From an uncultured Prevotellaceae bacterium (GTDB lineage Bacteria > Bacteroidota > Bacteroidia > Bacteroidales > Bacteroidaceae): 56,874 bases of DNA. Position 1 is the first letter of the stretch, and each line of letters begins with the position of its first letter. Below, one piece after another: positions 1 to 8,598 of the stretch. The notes under the pieces were generated by a model, which searched no databases, had not been told where the DNA came from, and saw nothing but the letters and a program-made list of their open reading frames with translations. The DNA is taken from NCBI GenBank assembly GCA_900320845.1, contig ONTS01000013.1, forward strand, positions 1 through 56,874. The letters run 5' to 3'. The translations under genes and the position numbers were made by a program.

Positions 1-65
1 CAGATTTCCTTGTGCCTGATTGTAGAATTTAAATTGTAACTTTGCCATACGATTAAAACAATGTC

Positions 66-96
66 CAAAGATACAAAAAATCTGGGACATGACAAA
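66..96 (-). promoter_or_regulatory. Promoter firing leftward out of the window
   Basis: The minus strand carries TTTG (complement of 93-96), a 19-nt spacer, and TATCTTTG (complement of 66-73). This matches the Bacteroidetes primary sigma-factor consensus. It probably drives a gene that starts left of base 1. A second, weaker -7 match (TAACTTTG, 36-43, plus strand) has no gene behind it. Confidence 0.55.
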
Positions 97-136
97 GCCT
101 TGGCTTGGGAAAGTCGGGGCTTTGTTTCATAAAAAA

Positions 137-184
137 ACAAAAGAGGCCGTGTCTGTTACTTTTGACACAACCTCACTCTTTTTT
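137..184 (+). terminator. Terminator-like hairpin
   Basis: GAGG (143-146) and GTGTC (149-153) pair with GACAC (164-168) and CCTC (171-174) around a 10-nt loop, with a 2x2 internal loop. A run of T follows at 179-184. It resembles an intrinsic terminator, but no gene that it would end is visible on the plus strand. Confidence 0.45.
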
Positions 185-262
185 GTGCTTATTGCTTACT
201 CTTCCTTTCGTTCCTCAGTCCTTATATCCTGTCATTGCTTCTTCATCAAGCCATATCCGGAT

Positions 263-305
263 ACCAAAGTCGACGACTTTGGTGACCAATCTCGACGACT
301 TTGGT
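263..305. repeat. Palindromic repeat element, GTCG subtype (two units)
   Basis: Two 21-nt units lie one base apart, giving a 22-nt period. Unit 1 (263-283) is a perfect palindrome with arms ACCAAAGTCG / CGACTTTGGT around a single central A. Unit 2 (285-305) has a modified left arm (ACCAATCTCG) and the same right arm. The same two-unit layout recurs at 26059-26101. It is related to the ATCA-subtype elements at 396-458 and 38204-38266. Function is unknown; REP-like elements or transcript-end structures are possible. Confidence 0.7.
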
Positions 306-395
306 TTATTGTCATAGCTTAATAAGCAACCAAAAGTTTTTCGGTGGGGTGGACAAAGCAGGACATTGGGGGATGAACGAGCACCAATCAGCATG

Positions 396-458
396 TAATA
401 TCACTGAAATTGGTTGGCAAAATCAGTGATTTTGCAGACCAATATCACTGATTTTGCC
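396..458. repeat. Palindromic repeat element, ATCA subtype
   Basis: Contains GCAAAATCA-G-TGATTTTGC (417-435), a perfect palindrome around one central base, and ACCAATATCACTGATTTTGC (438-457). The last 14 bases of the latter are the inverse complement of 417-430. A third, imperfect unit lies at 398-414. The element sits just downstream of the 3' end of the GHL10 gene (minus strand, ends at 515). Confidence 0.7.
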
Positions 459-514
459 TTCTTTTCGTCGCAGAATGTCTTTTCGGTTGAGCCACAGCAG
501 CAAACCATCCGGGC

Positions 515-2209
515 TTATTTTGCTGCTTTGCGGCGGATGGTGAAATAGGTAATGTTTTTCATGCCGGCTTCATCGGCTAATGCCAGCCCATACATACCTT
601 CTGGCATGCGTGAGATGTTGAGCGCTGTTGTCTCGTGATTAACTGGTACGCGATGCAGTCTTCTGCCTGTCATGTCGGTGATGAGCACATGTCGCTCCTT
701 GCCTGTCATGAGATGGCGTGGCAGCTGCAGCACTTTGCCGTTGGTCTTGATAAAACTTGAGCCGTGGTAGTTGCCCGTGGGTTGCATCAGCTGTGTCGCT
801 GTGCTTTCATATCCATATCTATCGACGGCAGCAACGGCAAAACAGGTGCGTCGTTTTAAGCCCGTCCGCGGAATGACTATGCTGCGGTTGGCAGTGCGTA
901 CAGCAATGATATTGCGTACATCGTCGGTATTGACTGGCGACACACTGTCGGCATATACATTGAACAGGATGTCTTTGGTAGGATGGTTCCACTTCAGCAC
1001 GATTCCTTCGCTGCCCACGTCTGCTATGAGACGGCTGACAGGTGTGGGTTGTCGGCTACCATTTGCAGGGGTGTTGTGCATGGGTGGTATGAGGGCAGGG
1101 TAGGGTGCGTGCCTGTCAGCGATGTAGGTGTATAGTCCTTTAGTATTGTCGGTGAAGAAACGTGAACGGAATAAGGCGTAGCCCATTCCTTTCTGCCGAA
1201 GGAATACCAGCTGCCGTGTGATGTCGCGAAGCTGCCATTTGCCTTCAGATGGGTGAAGGAAATATATGCCTAAGCCTGGAACGATGGTGCAGTTGCCACT
1301 ACCTTCCAGCCAGTCTAGTGCAAAGGGGAAGAACTGATTGTCCTTGAAGTACATCATTGGGTAGAGCTGGTCGACTATTCCTTCTCGTGCCCATGCCTGT
1401 GCGTCTTGTGCTACGGCTGTAAAGGCATTCCATCCGCGGCTGCTGTAGCGCGGAAGGTCCTGGTACTTACCTACTGGTGAGGCGCTGACCTTTACCCACG
1501 GCTTCTGCTGTTTGACAATGGTGTGTATCTTGCGTACAATGTTGGTGATGTTTTCCCTGCGTGCAGAGGCAGATGCCGATCCGGCTTTCCATGTCTCGGG
1601 GTAACGGATGTAGTCAAGATGTATGCCGTCTACATCGTAGCGCGACACCACTTCGTCGACCAGCTGTGACAGATAGTCGGCAGTGCCTGCAACTTCAGGA
1701 TTGAGGTAGCCCTCGTCTCCTATCTTTTTCATCAGTTCCGGATGGATATTGCGCAAGTGTCGGCATCCTTGTCCTGTCCATTGCCCACAGGGCAACGTCA
1801 CCATCCAAGCGTGTAGTTCCATACCTCGTTTGTGACACTCGTCGATAGCAAATTGTAGTGCGTCGAAAGATGATGAGAAGATAGCGTCAAAAGGCTCGAT
1901 GTTGGAAGGATAACATGTCGTTGCGCGTATTCGTGCCTGAAACAACACCGTGTTGATGTTGGCGCGATATAATGCATCGAGGATGTCGCACAGTTCTTGC
2001 TTCTGAGCTGCTACACTCTGAGCGCGCGGCCAGTCCAAGCGCTTTATGGTTGTGAGCCACACGGCGCGCACCTCATACTTGGGATGGTCGGCAAAGAGCG
2101 CGATGCTGTTAGCTGGAGGGGATGCCTTCGTCGGGCAAGGAGATAGAAACAAAAGTAATATCAAGGCGACTGTTGAAGTGGTTCGACAGGAAAAGAGGTT
2201 TTTAAACAT
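515..2209 (-). CDS. Secreted glycosyl-hydrolase-like family 10 (GHL10/DUF187) protein
   Basis: A 564-residue exported protein. The frame stays open for 41 more codons upstream, but the ATG at 2209 gives a normal signal peptide (MFKNLFSC..., hydrophobic core, cut near KASPP) and lies just behind a -7 element at 2246-2253, so I chose it. The start of the mature part, EVRAVWLTTIKRLDWPRA, followed by NINTVLFQARIRATTCYPS and a segment with HLDYIRYPE, is typical of the GHL10 TIM barrel found on Bacteroidetes surfaces. The last 75 or so residues (VLITDMTGRRLHRV... then YGLAL) resemble a T9SS C-terminal sorting domain. Substrate is unknown; relatives are presumed glycosidases acting on cell-wall or host glycans. 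Divergent from cstA, with no operon partner in the window. Confidence 0.85.
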   Translation of the reverse strand: MFKNLFSCRTTSTVALILLLFLSPCPTKASPPANSIALFADHPKYEVRAVWLTTIKRLDWPRAQSVAAQKQELCDILDALYRANINTVLFQARIRATTCYPSNIEPFDAIFSSSFDALQFAIDECHKRGMELHAWMVTLPCGQWTGQGCRHLRNIHPELMKKIGDEGYLNPEVAGTADYLSQLVDEVVSRYDVDGIHLDYIRYPETWKAGSASASARRENITNIVRKIHTIVKQQKPWVKVSASPVGKYQDLPRYSSRGWNAFTAVAQDAQAWAREGIVDQLYPMMYFKDNQFFPFALDWLEGSGNCTIVPGLGIYFLHPSEGKWQLRDITRQLVFLRQKGMGYALFRSRFFTDNTKGLYTYIADRHAPYPALIPPMHNTPANGSRQPTPVSRLIADVGSEGIVLKWNHPTKDILFNVYADSVSPVNTDDVRNIIAVRTANRSIVIPRTGLKRRTCFAVAAVDRYGYESTATQLMQPTGNYHGSSFIKTNGKVLQLPRHLMTGKERHVLITDMTGRRLHRVPVNHETTALNISRMPEGMYGLALADEAGMKNITYFTIRRKAAK

Positions 2210-2245
2210 GATAATGAAAGGCTGCAAAGGGCAATGATTATTGTG

Positions 2246-2253
2246 CAAAGATA
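2246..2253 (-). promoter_or_regulatory. -7 element for the GHL10 gene
   Basis: The minus strand reads TATCTTTG, a full match to TAnnTTTG, about 37 nt upstream of the chosen ATG at 2209. No clear TTTG -33 box is seen. It supports the shorter start, because the longer frame would begin upstream of this element. Confidence 0.5.
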
Positions 2254-2286
2254 ATGTTATTTTTTCTTCATTTGAAATAATGTTCC

Positions 2287-2294
2287 TACATTTG
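2287..2294 (+). promoter_or_regulatory. -7 element for cstA
   Basis: TACATTTG is followed by GC and lies 46 nt before the cstA ATG. The upstream TTTG at 2271-2274 is too close (12 nt) to be a standard -33 box, so the promoter call rests on the -7 element alone. Confidence 0.4.
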
Positions 2295-2340
2295 CAGAAT
2301 ATTGCAGAAGGGAATGTGAAAAGGCAAAACAATTAAAGTA

Positions 2341-3831
2341 ATGTTATCATTTATCATTAGTATAGCCGTATTGGTTTTAGGTTATTTCTTTTACGGAAGA
2401 GTGGTAGAGAGGATTATCGGTCCGGATGACAGAATAACCCCCGCAGTAGCAAAAAACGATGGAGTAGACTTCATGGTGCTCCCTAATTGGAAGATATTTA
2501 TGATTCAGTTCCTCAACATTGCTGGAACTGGTCCTATCTTCGGTGCCATCATGGGAGCCAAGTTCGGGCCATCATCTTACCTGTGGATTGTGTTTGGCTG
2601 TGTCTTTGCCGGTGCTGTACATGACTATCTGAGCGGCATGCTGTCAATGAGAAACGATGGTGCTGGTCTGCCTGAGTTGATAGGTAAATATCTGGGCAAG
2701 ACCACGCGTACACTGATGCTGGTGTTTGCTACGCTACTGCTGGTGATAGTAGGCGCCGTATTTGTCTATAGTCCTGCCCAAATACTGCATGGTTTGTGGG
2801 GTAGCGAACTGATGTGGATTATCATCATCTTTGCTTATTACCTGATAGCTACGATGATGCCTATCGATAAAATTATAGGCAGAATCTATCCACTGTTTGC
2901 CGTGTCGCTGCTCTTCATGGCAGCCGCCTTGATGGTGGTGCTGATAATAAAGATGCCAGACCTTCCCGAGCTGTGGGACGGCGTGGATAATTTGGGAGCG
3001 ACCCTCTATCCGTCATCATTTACCGACACTATCTTCCCCAGCCTCTTCATCACTGTCGCCTGCGGTGCCATCAGTGGCTTCCATGCTACCCAGAGTCCGC
3101 TCATGGCGCGTTGCCTGAAGAGCGAAAAGATGGGACGCCCCATATTCTATGGTGCTATGATAACCGAAGGTGTTGTCGCCTTGATATGGGCCGCTGTAGG
3201 TTCCTATTTCTTCTATGCCGAACCGACACCGGGCTACAACGTTCTTGCTGGTGCGCAGGAGACAGGCTTCATGACGTCGGCTCCCTCCGTAGTCAATATC
3301 GTATGTAAAGACTGGCTGGGGGTCGTTGGAGGTATTTTAGCCCTGTTGGGCGTTGTGGCAGCACCGATAACCAGTGGTGATACAGCCCTGCGCAGTGCCC
3401 GACTGATTATTGCCGACTTTTTCCATATCAAGCAAAAGAGTATTTCCAAGCGCTTGATGATCAGTATTCCGCTCTTTGCGGTTTCCTTGCTGATACTGTT
3501 GTGGCAGATAGGTAATCCCGACGGATTCAATGTAATATGGCAATACTTCGGTTGGTCGAACCAAACACTCTCTGTGTTCACCCTCTGGATGTTGACAGTG
3601 TTCCTCGCCAAGAGCAAAAAGCCATTCATCATCACCCTCATTCCTGCCGTGTTTATGACTACTGTATGTGTTACATTCATCGTGGCAAGCAAACAGGCAT
3701 TTGGTCTGTCGGGACAATGGGTGTACATTTCTGCCGCGGCAGTGGTGCTTGTGTCACTGACTTGGTTTACACTATGGTATAGAAAAGACCAGAAAGAGAT
3801 AAAAGAAGATTTTAACGAATCACATAAATAA
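2341..3831 (+). CDS. cstA: CstA-family carbon-starvation / pyruvate transporter
   Basis: A 496-residue polytopic inner-membrane protein with more than ten hydrophobic segments. The N-terminal GYFFYGRVVERIIGPDD, the N-L/W-KIFMIQFLNIAGTGPIFGAIMGAKFGP block and VHDYLSGMLSMRN are hallmarks of the CstA family. E. coli members (CstA, BtsT) take up pyruvate and possibly peptides. The protein is shorter than the roughly 700-residue enterobacterial form, as is usual in Bacteroidetes. It starts a plus-strand run in which the next gene begins 9 bases downstream, followed immediately by recR. The family is clear; the exact substrate in this host is inferred. Confidence 0.9.
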   Translation: MLSFIISIAVLVLGYFFYGRVVERIIGPDDRITPAVAKNDGVDFMVLPNWKIFMIQFLNIAGTGPIFGAIMGAKFGPSSYLWIVFGCVFAGAVHDYLSGMLSMRNDGAGLPELIGKYLGKTTRTLMLVFATLLLVIVGAVFVYSPAQILHGLWGSELMWIIIIFAYYLIATMMPIDKIIGRIYPLFAVSLLFMAAALMVVLIIKMPDLPELWDGVDNLGATLYPSSFTDTIFPSLFITVACGAISGFHATQSPLMARCLKSEKMGRPIFYGAMITEGVVALIWAAVGSYFFYAEPTPGYNVLAGAQETGFMTSAPSVVNIVCKDWLGVVGGILALLGVVAAPITSGDTALRSARLIIADFFHIKQKSISKRLMISIPLFAVSLLILLWQIGNPDGFNVIWQYFGWSNQTLSVFTLWMLTVFLAKSKKPFIITLIPAVFMTTVCVTFIVASKQAFGLSGQWVYISAAAVVLVSLTWFTLWYRKDQKEIKEDFNESHK

Positions 3832-3840
3832 ATTATAATC

Positions 3841-4329
3841 ATGAAGAAAACACTTTTAATTATCGCATTGGTAATGGGTATCGGCATGTCTGCCCATGCT
3901 CAGTTTGAAAAAGGAAAATGGTATGCCGGAGCTTCACTGACCGGTCTTAACCTCAGTTATAACGGACTGGAAAAGCTTCGCCTTGGTGTTCAGGCACAGG
4001 GTGGTTATTTCATTCAGGACCAAATCATGTTGCTCGGCCAGGCTTCAGTAGAGTTGAGTGACAATGATGCTGTAGCCAACCATTTTGCTGTCGGTGGTGG
4101 TGGACGCTACTATTTCCAGAACAATGGCGTTTTCCTCGGAGCTAACGTACAATTTCTGCATGCCAATCACAATCACAACGATGTGATGCCAGGCTTTGAA
4201 GTAGGCTACGCCTTCTTCATCAACGGACTGGTTACCATTGAACCCGCCATCTATTATCAGCAGTCATTCCAGAGTCATTCAGACTATAGCACCGTAGGTT
4301 TGCGCATCGGATTTGGCCTCTACAAATAG
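3841..4329 (+). CDS. Small outer-membrane beta-barrel protein
   Basis: A 162-residue protein with a clean signal peptide (MKKTLLIIALVMGIGMSAHAQ, cut after AHA-Q). The mature part is made of short amphipathic, glycine-rich strands (WYAGASLTGLNLSY, RLGVQAQGGYFI, FAVGGGGRYYF, GVFLGANVQF, GFEVGYAFF, TVGLRIGFGLY) and ends in an aromatic-containing strand, as expected of an eight-stranded OmpX/OmpW-like barrel. No catalytic motif is seen. Its stop codon (4327-4329) directly abuts the recR start, so the two are probably cotranscribed with cstA. Specific role unknown. Confidence 0.75.
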   Translation: MKKTLLIIALVMGIGMSAHAQFEKGKWYAGASLTGLNLSYNGLEKLRLGVQAQGGYFIQDQIMLLGQASVELSDNDAVANHFAVGGGGRYYFQNNGVFLGANVQFLHANHNHNDVMPGFEVGYAFFINGLVTIEPAIYYQQSFQSHSDYSTVGLRIGFGLYK

Positions 4330-4944
4330 ATGATGGAAATCAAATCATTATCGCAGTTGTTGGAGAACGCCGTCAAGCAATTTAGCAAGCTTCCCGGCAT
4401 CGGTTCGAAGACCGCTCTGCGGCAAGTGCTGCACATACTTCGTCAGGATGAGGAGTACACACATACGTTTACTCAAGCACTCAACGACCTGAGAGAACAT
4501 GTGCAGTATTGCTCGCTGTGTCATAACATCAGTGACATGCCCGTCTGCCACATATGCAGTGATGCCAGAAGGAGTAAAGAGGTGGTATGCGTGGTGGAAA
4601 ACATACAAGATGTGATAGCCATAGAAAATACCAGTCAATATAACGGGCTGTATCATGTGTTGGGAGGTCTTATCTCACCGATGGACGGAGTGGGACCAAA
4701 CGATATTGAGATACAGTCGCTGGTTGATCGAGTGAAGAAAGAAGAAGTGGGCGAAGTAATTATTGCTTTGAGCAGTACTATGGAAGGCGATACCACATCA
4801 TTCTTCATTACCCGACAGCTACAACCCCTTCAGGTAAAGGTGTCAACGTTGGCCCGAGGTATCTCTATTGGCGACGAATTGCAGTACACCGATGAACAGA
4901 CGCTGGGTAGAGCTATTATCAACAGAACGGAAGTGTCTGTGTAA
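4330..4944 (+). CDS. recR: Recombination mediator protein RecR
   Basis: A 204-residue protein with standard RecR order: helix-hairpin-helix ([14 protein letters not shown], residues 18-31), a C4 zinc finger (C61, C64, C73, C76), then a Toprim domain ([15 protein letters not shown] ... [15 protein letters not shown], and [19 protein letters not shown]). RecR works with RecO and RecF to load RecA on gapped DNA. The length is normal for the family. Translation may begin at 4330 or at the adjacent ATG at 4333. The gene touches the upstream barrel gene without a gap, so it is probably read from the cstA transcript. Confidence 0.96.
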   Translation: MMEIKSLSQLLENAVKQFSKLPGIGSKTALRQVLHILRQDEEYTHTFTQALNDLREHVQYCSLCHNISDMPVCHICSDARRSKEVVCVVENIQDVIAIENTSQYNGLYHVLGGLISPMDGVGPNDIEIQSLVDRVKKEEVGEVIIALSSTMEGDTTSFFITRQLQPLQVKVSTLARGISIGDELQYTDEQTLGRAIINRTEVSV

Positions 4945-4962
4945 ATCAGCAACAACCACACA

Positions 4963-5400
4963 ATGAATCACATGAACAAGGATTTGAAATTTCTACAGAC
5001 GATAGCTTTTATGTTCCTGATGGCAGATGTTTTGCTCATCCTGCTTGCAGAACTGGACATCATTGCTGTGGGACGATTTGCCGATGCTACCCCAAACGAG
5101 TTCATCGTACACATCATCATGACGCTTGTTACCTTGGTCGCTTTACCAATATGTTTGCGTCTGATGCACATGAAAAGAATACGTGAGCGATTGAGCAAAG
5201 AAAACACACCTACCTATTATAATAGGCTCTCGTTGTTACGAGTGAGTTTGTTAGGAGTGATATTGCTCATCAATACCATTTGCTACTACCTGTTCATGAA
5301 AGTAACATTTCTGTACCTTGCCATTATCGTGATGTTGGCTTACATACTGATATTCCCAACCAAGAACAGGTACGGATACGAGAATACTAAAGATGAGTAA
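4963..5400 (+). CDS. Four-helix integral membrane protein of unknown function
   Basis: A 145-residue protein. Hydrophobic segments lie at about residues 11-32, 46-66, 92-113 and 115-131, and a charged loop (HMKRIRERLSKEN) sits between helices 2 and 3. I do not recognise a domain. ATG codons at 4963 and 4972 are both possible. It lies between recR and a GT2 glycosyltransferase, and its last 8 bases overlap the start of the glycosyltransferase, so the two are probably translationally coupled. It may be a membrane partner of that enzyme, but this is inference from position only. Confidence 0.75.
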   Translation: MNHMNKDLKFLQTIAFMFLMADVLLILLAELDIIAVGRFADATPNEFIVHIIMTLVTLVALPICLRLMHMKRIRERLSKENTPTYYNRLSLLRVSLLGVILLINTICYYLFMKVTFLYLAIIVMLAYILIFPTKNRYGYENTKDE

Positions 5401-6601
5401 GATAGCAATCATCATAGTAAACTATAACGTGAAACACTATCTGCGGCAGTGTCTGCAGAGTGTTTTTCGTGCTGCGCAGCATGTTGATGCCGAAGTATGG
5501 GTTGTCGACAATCATTCTGTGGATGGCAGTGTTGCCTTGTTGAAGCCCTTGTTTCCCCAAGTGCAATGGGTGGAATGCCATCACAATTTGGGTTTTGCCA
5601 GAGCCAACAACCTGGTGATGCGTCAGGTGGAGTCAGAATACATACTGCTACTCAATCCCGACACTATCATTGGTGAAAACATGTTGACAACCGCTATTGA
5701 CTTTCTCGACCAACATCCCGACGCAGGAGCAGTTGGTGTGAAGATGCTGAACAGCAATGGCAGCAAGGCCCTGGAGTCAAGGAGAGGTGTGCCGACGCCC
5801 ATGACATCGTTTTATAAAATTCTTGGTCTGTGCAAGCTGTTTCCCAAACATCCAAAATTTGGACATTACTACATGAGTGGTATGTCGTGGGACGAGGCTG
5901 CACCGATAGAAATCGTCAGCGGTGCCTGTTTCCTCACAAAGAAGGCAGTGGTGGACAAGGTGGGATTGTTGGACCAGGCATTCTTCATGTATGGCGAAGA
6001 CATAGATTGGGCATACCGGATGCTTAACGCTGGATATACCAACTATTATCTGCCCACGCCTATCTTACATTATAAAGGAGAGAGCACGCAGAAGTCATCG
6101 TTCAGCTATGTGCATGTGTTCTACAAGGCCATGCTCATCTTCCTTCGTAAACATTATCGGCACCTTCGTTTCTGGATAACTGTGCCCATACAGATTGCCA
6201 TCTGGTGTAAAGCCATTCTGACTCTCATCAAAATGAAGTTGAGAAGTATGAAGAAGACTTTAGGCTTTGTCTCCGACAAGCAGGTGCTCGACTTGGAGTA
6301 CATACTGGTTAGCAATGGCGAGTGTCGCGATATGGTGAAACATATTCATCGCTCCACAGGCATTACTTTGACGTTGTTTGAGAAGGGAGAAAATATGGAG
6401 AACAATACACCGGACGCCATACTGAACACCTTGCACAAAAATGCAATGTCAGTATGTGTAGTGTATGACACTTCGCTGTTTACCTTCGACGAAATCTTCA
6501 AGATGATAGAACCCTACAACACTGCCCGAGTTGATATAGGAACTTTTAACCCGCAAGATAAGACTATTCTTACCCAATCCGAGACCCTTACTTGGACATA
6601 A
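5393..6601 (+). CDS. Glycosyltransferase family 2 protein
   Basis: A 402-residue protein. The N-terminal GT-A domain is clear: IAIIIVNYNVKHYLRQCL at the start, then VWVVDNHSVDGS, NLGFARANN, and the metal/nucleotide motif LLLNPDTI near residue 90. GACFLTKK.VVDKVGLLD and FMYGEDIDWAYR follow, as in the rhamnosyltransferase-like branch. A basic, hydrophobic stretch at about residues 255-285 may hold it at the membrane. The last 120 or so residues match no domain I know. It probably transfers a sugar to a lipid- or surface-glycan acceptor; donor and acceptor cannot be read. The 3' end overlaps the convergent nitroreductase gene by 14 bases. Confidence 0.88.
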   Translation: MSKIAIIIVNYNVKHYLRQCLQSVFRAAQHVDAEVWVVDNHSVDGSVALLKPLFPQVQWVECHHNLGFARANNLVMRQVESEYILLLNPDTIIGENMLTTAIDFLDQHPDAGAVGVKMLNSNGSKALESRRGVPTPMTSFYKILGLCKLFPKHPKFGHYYMSGMSWDEAAPIEIVSGACFLTKKAVVDKVGLLDQAFFMYGEDIDWAYRMLNAGYTNYYLPTPILHYKGESTQKSSFSYVHVFYKAMLIFLRKHYRHLRFWITVPIQIAIWCKAILTLIKMKLRSMKKTLGFVSDKQVLDLEYILVSNGECRDMVKHIHRSTGITLTLFEKGENMENNTPDAILNTLHKNAMSVCVVYDTSLFTFDEIFKMIEPYNTARVDIGTFNPQDKTILTQSETLTWT

Positions 6602-7331
6602 ATCCTTGATGATACAAGGTGTCAAGTAATATTTGGGAGATACTCTCGTTGTCCTCTTTTTTGTATCTGCAATCGGTGAATACCTGCGCCAGGGTTTTCT
6701 TATTGTTGATTTCCACAAAGTGTTTATTTTCTTCACACTGTTCTTTAGCGTCGTAGATGTTGTCTATATCTGCGGCGGCATAATCGTGATAGTGTTCTTG
6801 ATGAATGATGCCCCTCAGTGGCAGTCTCTCGGTGAGGTTTGGCCGCTCGTCGGGCCAACCTACGGTGATGGTTGCCACAGGAAGAGTGAGCTTGGGAAGC
6901 TGTAGCAGGTCGATGATGCTTTGTGCATTGTAGATGGTTGTGCCGAGATAGCACAATCCCAATCCCTTTTCTTCGGCAAGATTGCAGAATGTCTGGCAAT
7001 AGAGAAGGCAGTCGCTCATGGCATTGAATAATGATAGCAAGTTATCGTAGCCTGGTGATGCTTTTCTCTGCTCACACCATGTTGTTGTTCGGTGAAAATC
7101 AGCACAGAAAGTAAGCACCACTTGTGACTGTTCAACCATAGGTTGATTGAAATGCATGGGTGCGAGACGCCGTTTCATTTCTGCATCGCGTGTTACGACA
7201 ACACTGTACAATTGCAGGTTGCCCATCGTCTGGGTGCGCATGGCGTCTTCCAACAAAGTGTGTAACAAAGCATCGTCGATAGGTTGGGCAGAGTATTTTC
7301 TGATAGTTCTGCGGTTGCGTATATTGTTCAT
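6588..7331 (-). CDS. Nitroreductase-family oxidoreductase
   Basis: A 247-residue FMN-dependent NADPH oxidoreductase (NfsA/FRP-like). The frame is open further upstream, but the ATG at 7331 gives the family N-terminus MNNIRNRRTIRKYSAQPID with the conserved FMN-phosphate-binding R-R-T-I-R. Other signatures are MGNLQLYSVVV, GLGLCYLGTTIYN (FMN isoalloxazine contact) and VATITVGWPDE. Such enzymes reduce nitro compounds, quinones or flavins; the natural substrate is usually unknown. It is last in the run tcdA-relA-GH89-FucI-like-nitroreductase, with 28 bases separating it from the gene before it. Confidence 0.88.
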   Translation of the reverse strand: MNNIRNRRTIRKYSAQPIDDALLHTLLEDAMRTQTMGNLQLYSVVVTRDAEMKRRLAPMHFNQPMVEQSQVVLTFCADFHRTTTWCEQRKASPGYDNLLSLFNAMSDCLLYCQTFCNLAEEKGLGLCYLGTTIYNAQSIIDLLQLPKLTLPVATITVGWPDERPNLTERLPLRGIIHQEHYHDYAAADIDNIYDAKEQCEENKHFVEINNKKTLAQVFTDCRYKKEDNESISQILLDTLYHQGFMSK

Positions 7332-7359
7332 CGTGTGTGATCGTTGGTTGGTGATGGGT

Positions 7360-8598
7360 TTAGTTGTTTTTGATGCTGTCAAGCATTTTAGCAATGAGCT
7401 GTTTGTATTCGCCTTGCAGAATAATCTGATGATTTCCAATAGGCTGACTCAACATTGTCTTGATGGTTTCAGGCTGGTCGGGATGCAGTTTAATCTGTGT
7501 GCGACATAGTCTGTCGGAGTAGGTGTGCTCAGTTAATGTCGCTTCGTCAATGATGCATCTGCTGAGTGTGCCATCTGTTTTAAAGATAGTGACTCTATTG
7601 CCTTCGATTTGTCCGCAGATACCTATGCCGATGCCCGATTCGAAATGCGTGTCAAAGGCATAACTCTTTACCATATCGAGCGGTATGGTGCAGTGGGCAA
7701 AGATGATTTGCTGGTTATCGTAGTCAATAAACGAAGGATTGGCCATGAATCCCGTTTGTCCGGTCAGTGCTTTGGATATTAACATGGACAGCATAGCCGG
7801 CACATCGCCTTCGCATGTGGCAATAATGCCTTCAGCATTCAGTCGTGCGAGTGCCCAGCAACCGGTGTTGTGTAATGTGCCGAGCAAGTCGAAGCATCTC
7901 AGTGTCAAACCTGTGAGCTGATAACGTTGGATAAGAATCTTCAGCGCGAGATATATGCGTGTGGCATCAGTCATGGCTTTAGGTAACGCTTCGCCTTTTT
8001 TCTCCCAACGTTGGAAGAAAGTTGTCTGTGCCATATCGTCAAAACAGTCCATGTCTGTGACTGTGTGGAAGGCATCAATGAGTTCGTTGATGTCGATATT
8101 GAGTAAATGGGCAGACAATTTCTTTTCAATTGCTTCTGTATCGTATGTGCTTGAGATGAGCCAGTCGGATGGTTTGCCGATAATTCCCAAATTAGCATGT
8201 CTGCACAGCTGTTCAGCATCTGCCATTCGTTGAATGTCGTGTAGCTGTTGTGCTACGGCTTTGGGCGTTCCGTGTAAGATTTCGCCTCGCATGCCGTGGG
8301 CATTAAGGTAAGAAAGGATTTCCAAAGATGCTGCCAAGGAGTTGTTTCGTTGTGTGGTGAGCAGATAGATGGGATGACTCTGTGAAGGGGTATGCTGAGC
8401 TATGGTTTGCAGAAAGATGTTTTCCGTACCGCCGGTAGCAATGTGATAGATGGGCAGTTCGTCATTGCCAGGTACATATTGAGCAGCTCTTGAAAGCTGA
8501 TAAGATAGTTTTACTTCCGATAGAATGTTCTGCAGTTCTTCGTTTAGCACCTGCTCGTCGTGGAGCGGTGATGCAATAGTGATAATCCGAATGTTCAT
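7360..8598 (-). CDS. FucI/AraA-superfamily isomerase-like protein
   Basis: A 412-residue cytoplasmic protein. The early HIATGGTENIFLQ, the central GIIGKPSDWLISS and the C-terminal GEGTGV-like region (ATCEGDVPAMLSMLISKALTG, then NQQIIFAHCTIP and FESGIGIGICG) match the L-fucose/L-arabinose isomerase superfamily (COG2407). It is shorter than true FucI (about 590 residues), so I call it isomerase-like only. Its ATG overlaps the stop of the GH89 gene (ATGA), a sign of translational coupling. An intracellular role in handling a sugar released by the GH89 enzyme is plausible but not shown. Confidence 0.7.
   Translation of the reverse strand: MNIRIITIASPLHDEQVLNEELQNILSEVKLSYQLSRAAQYVPGNDELPIYHIATGGTENIFLQTIAQHTPSQSHPIYLLTTQRNNSLAASLEILSYLNAHGMRGEILHGTPKAVAQQLHDIQRMADAEQLCRHANLGIIGKPSDWLISSTYDTEAIEKKLSAHLLNIDINELIDAFHTVTDMDCFDDMAQTTFFQRWEKKGEALPKAMTDATRIYLALKILIQRYQLTGLTLRCFDLLGTLHNTGCWALARLNAEGIIATCEGDVPAMLSMLISKALTGQTGFMANPSFIDYDNQQIIFAHCTIPLDMVKSYAFDTHFESGIGIGICGQIEGNRVTIFKTDGTLSRCIIDEATLTEHTYSDRLCRTQIKLHPDQPETIKTMLSQPIGNHQIILQGEYKQLIAKMLDSIKNN

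Larger units (their letters stand above)
1..514. other. Gene-poor stretch at the left edge
   Basis: No convincing gene is present. The stretch holds the leftward promoter (66-96), a terminator-like hairpin (137-184) and two palindromic repeat elements (263-305 and 396-458). A 77-codon open frame at 89-322 runs through the hairpin and the first repeat and ends in translated repeat sequence, so I do not regard it as coding. Confidence 0.6.

Noticed and set aside
89-322. 77-codon plus-strand frame at the left edge
   Set aside because: It runs through a terminator-like hairpin and a palindromic repeat, and its C-terminal part is translated repeat. No domain or signal is visible.
6588-6601. 14-base convergent overlap of the GT2 and nitroreductase genes as an antisense control
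   Set aside because: Short convergent overlaps are common in compact genomes; nothing else suggests regulation.
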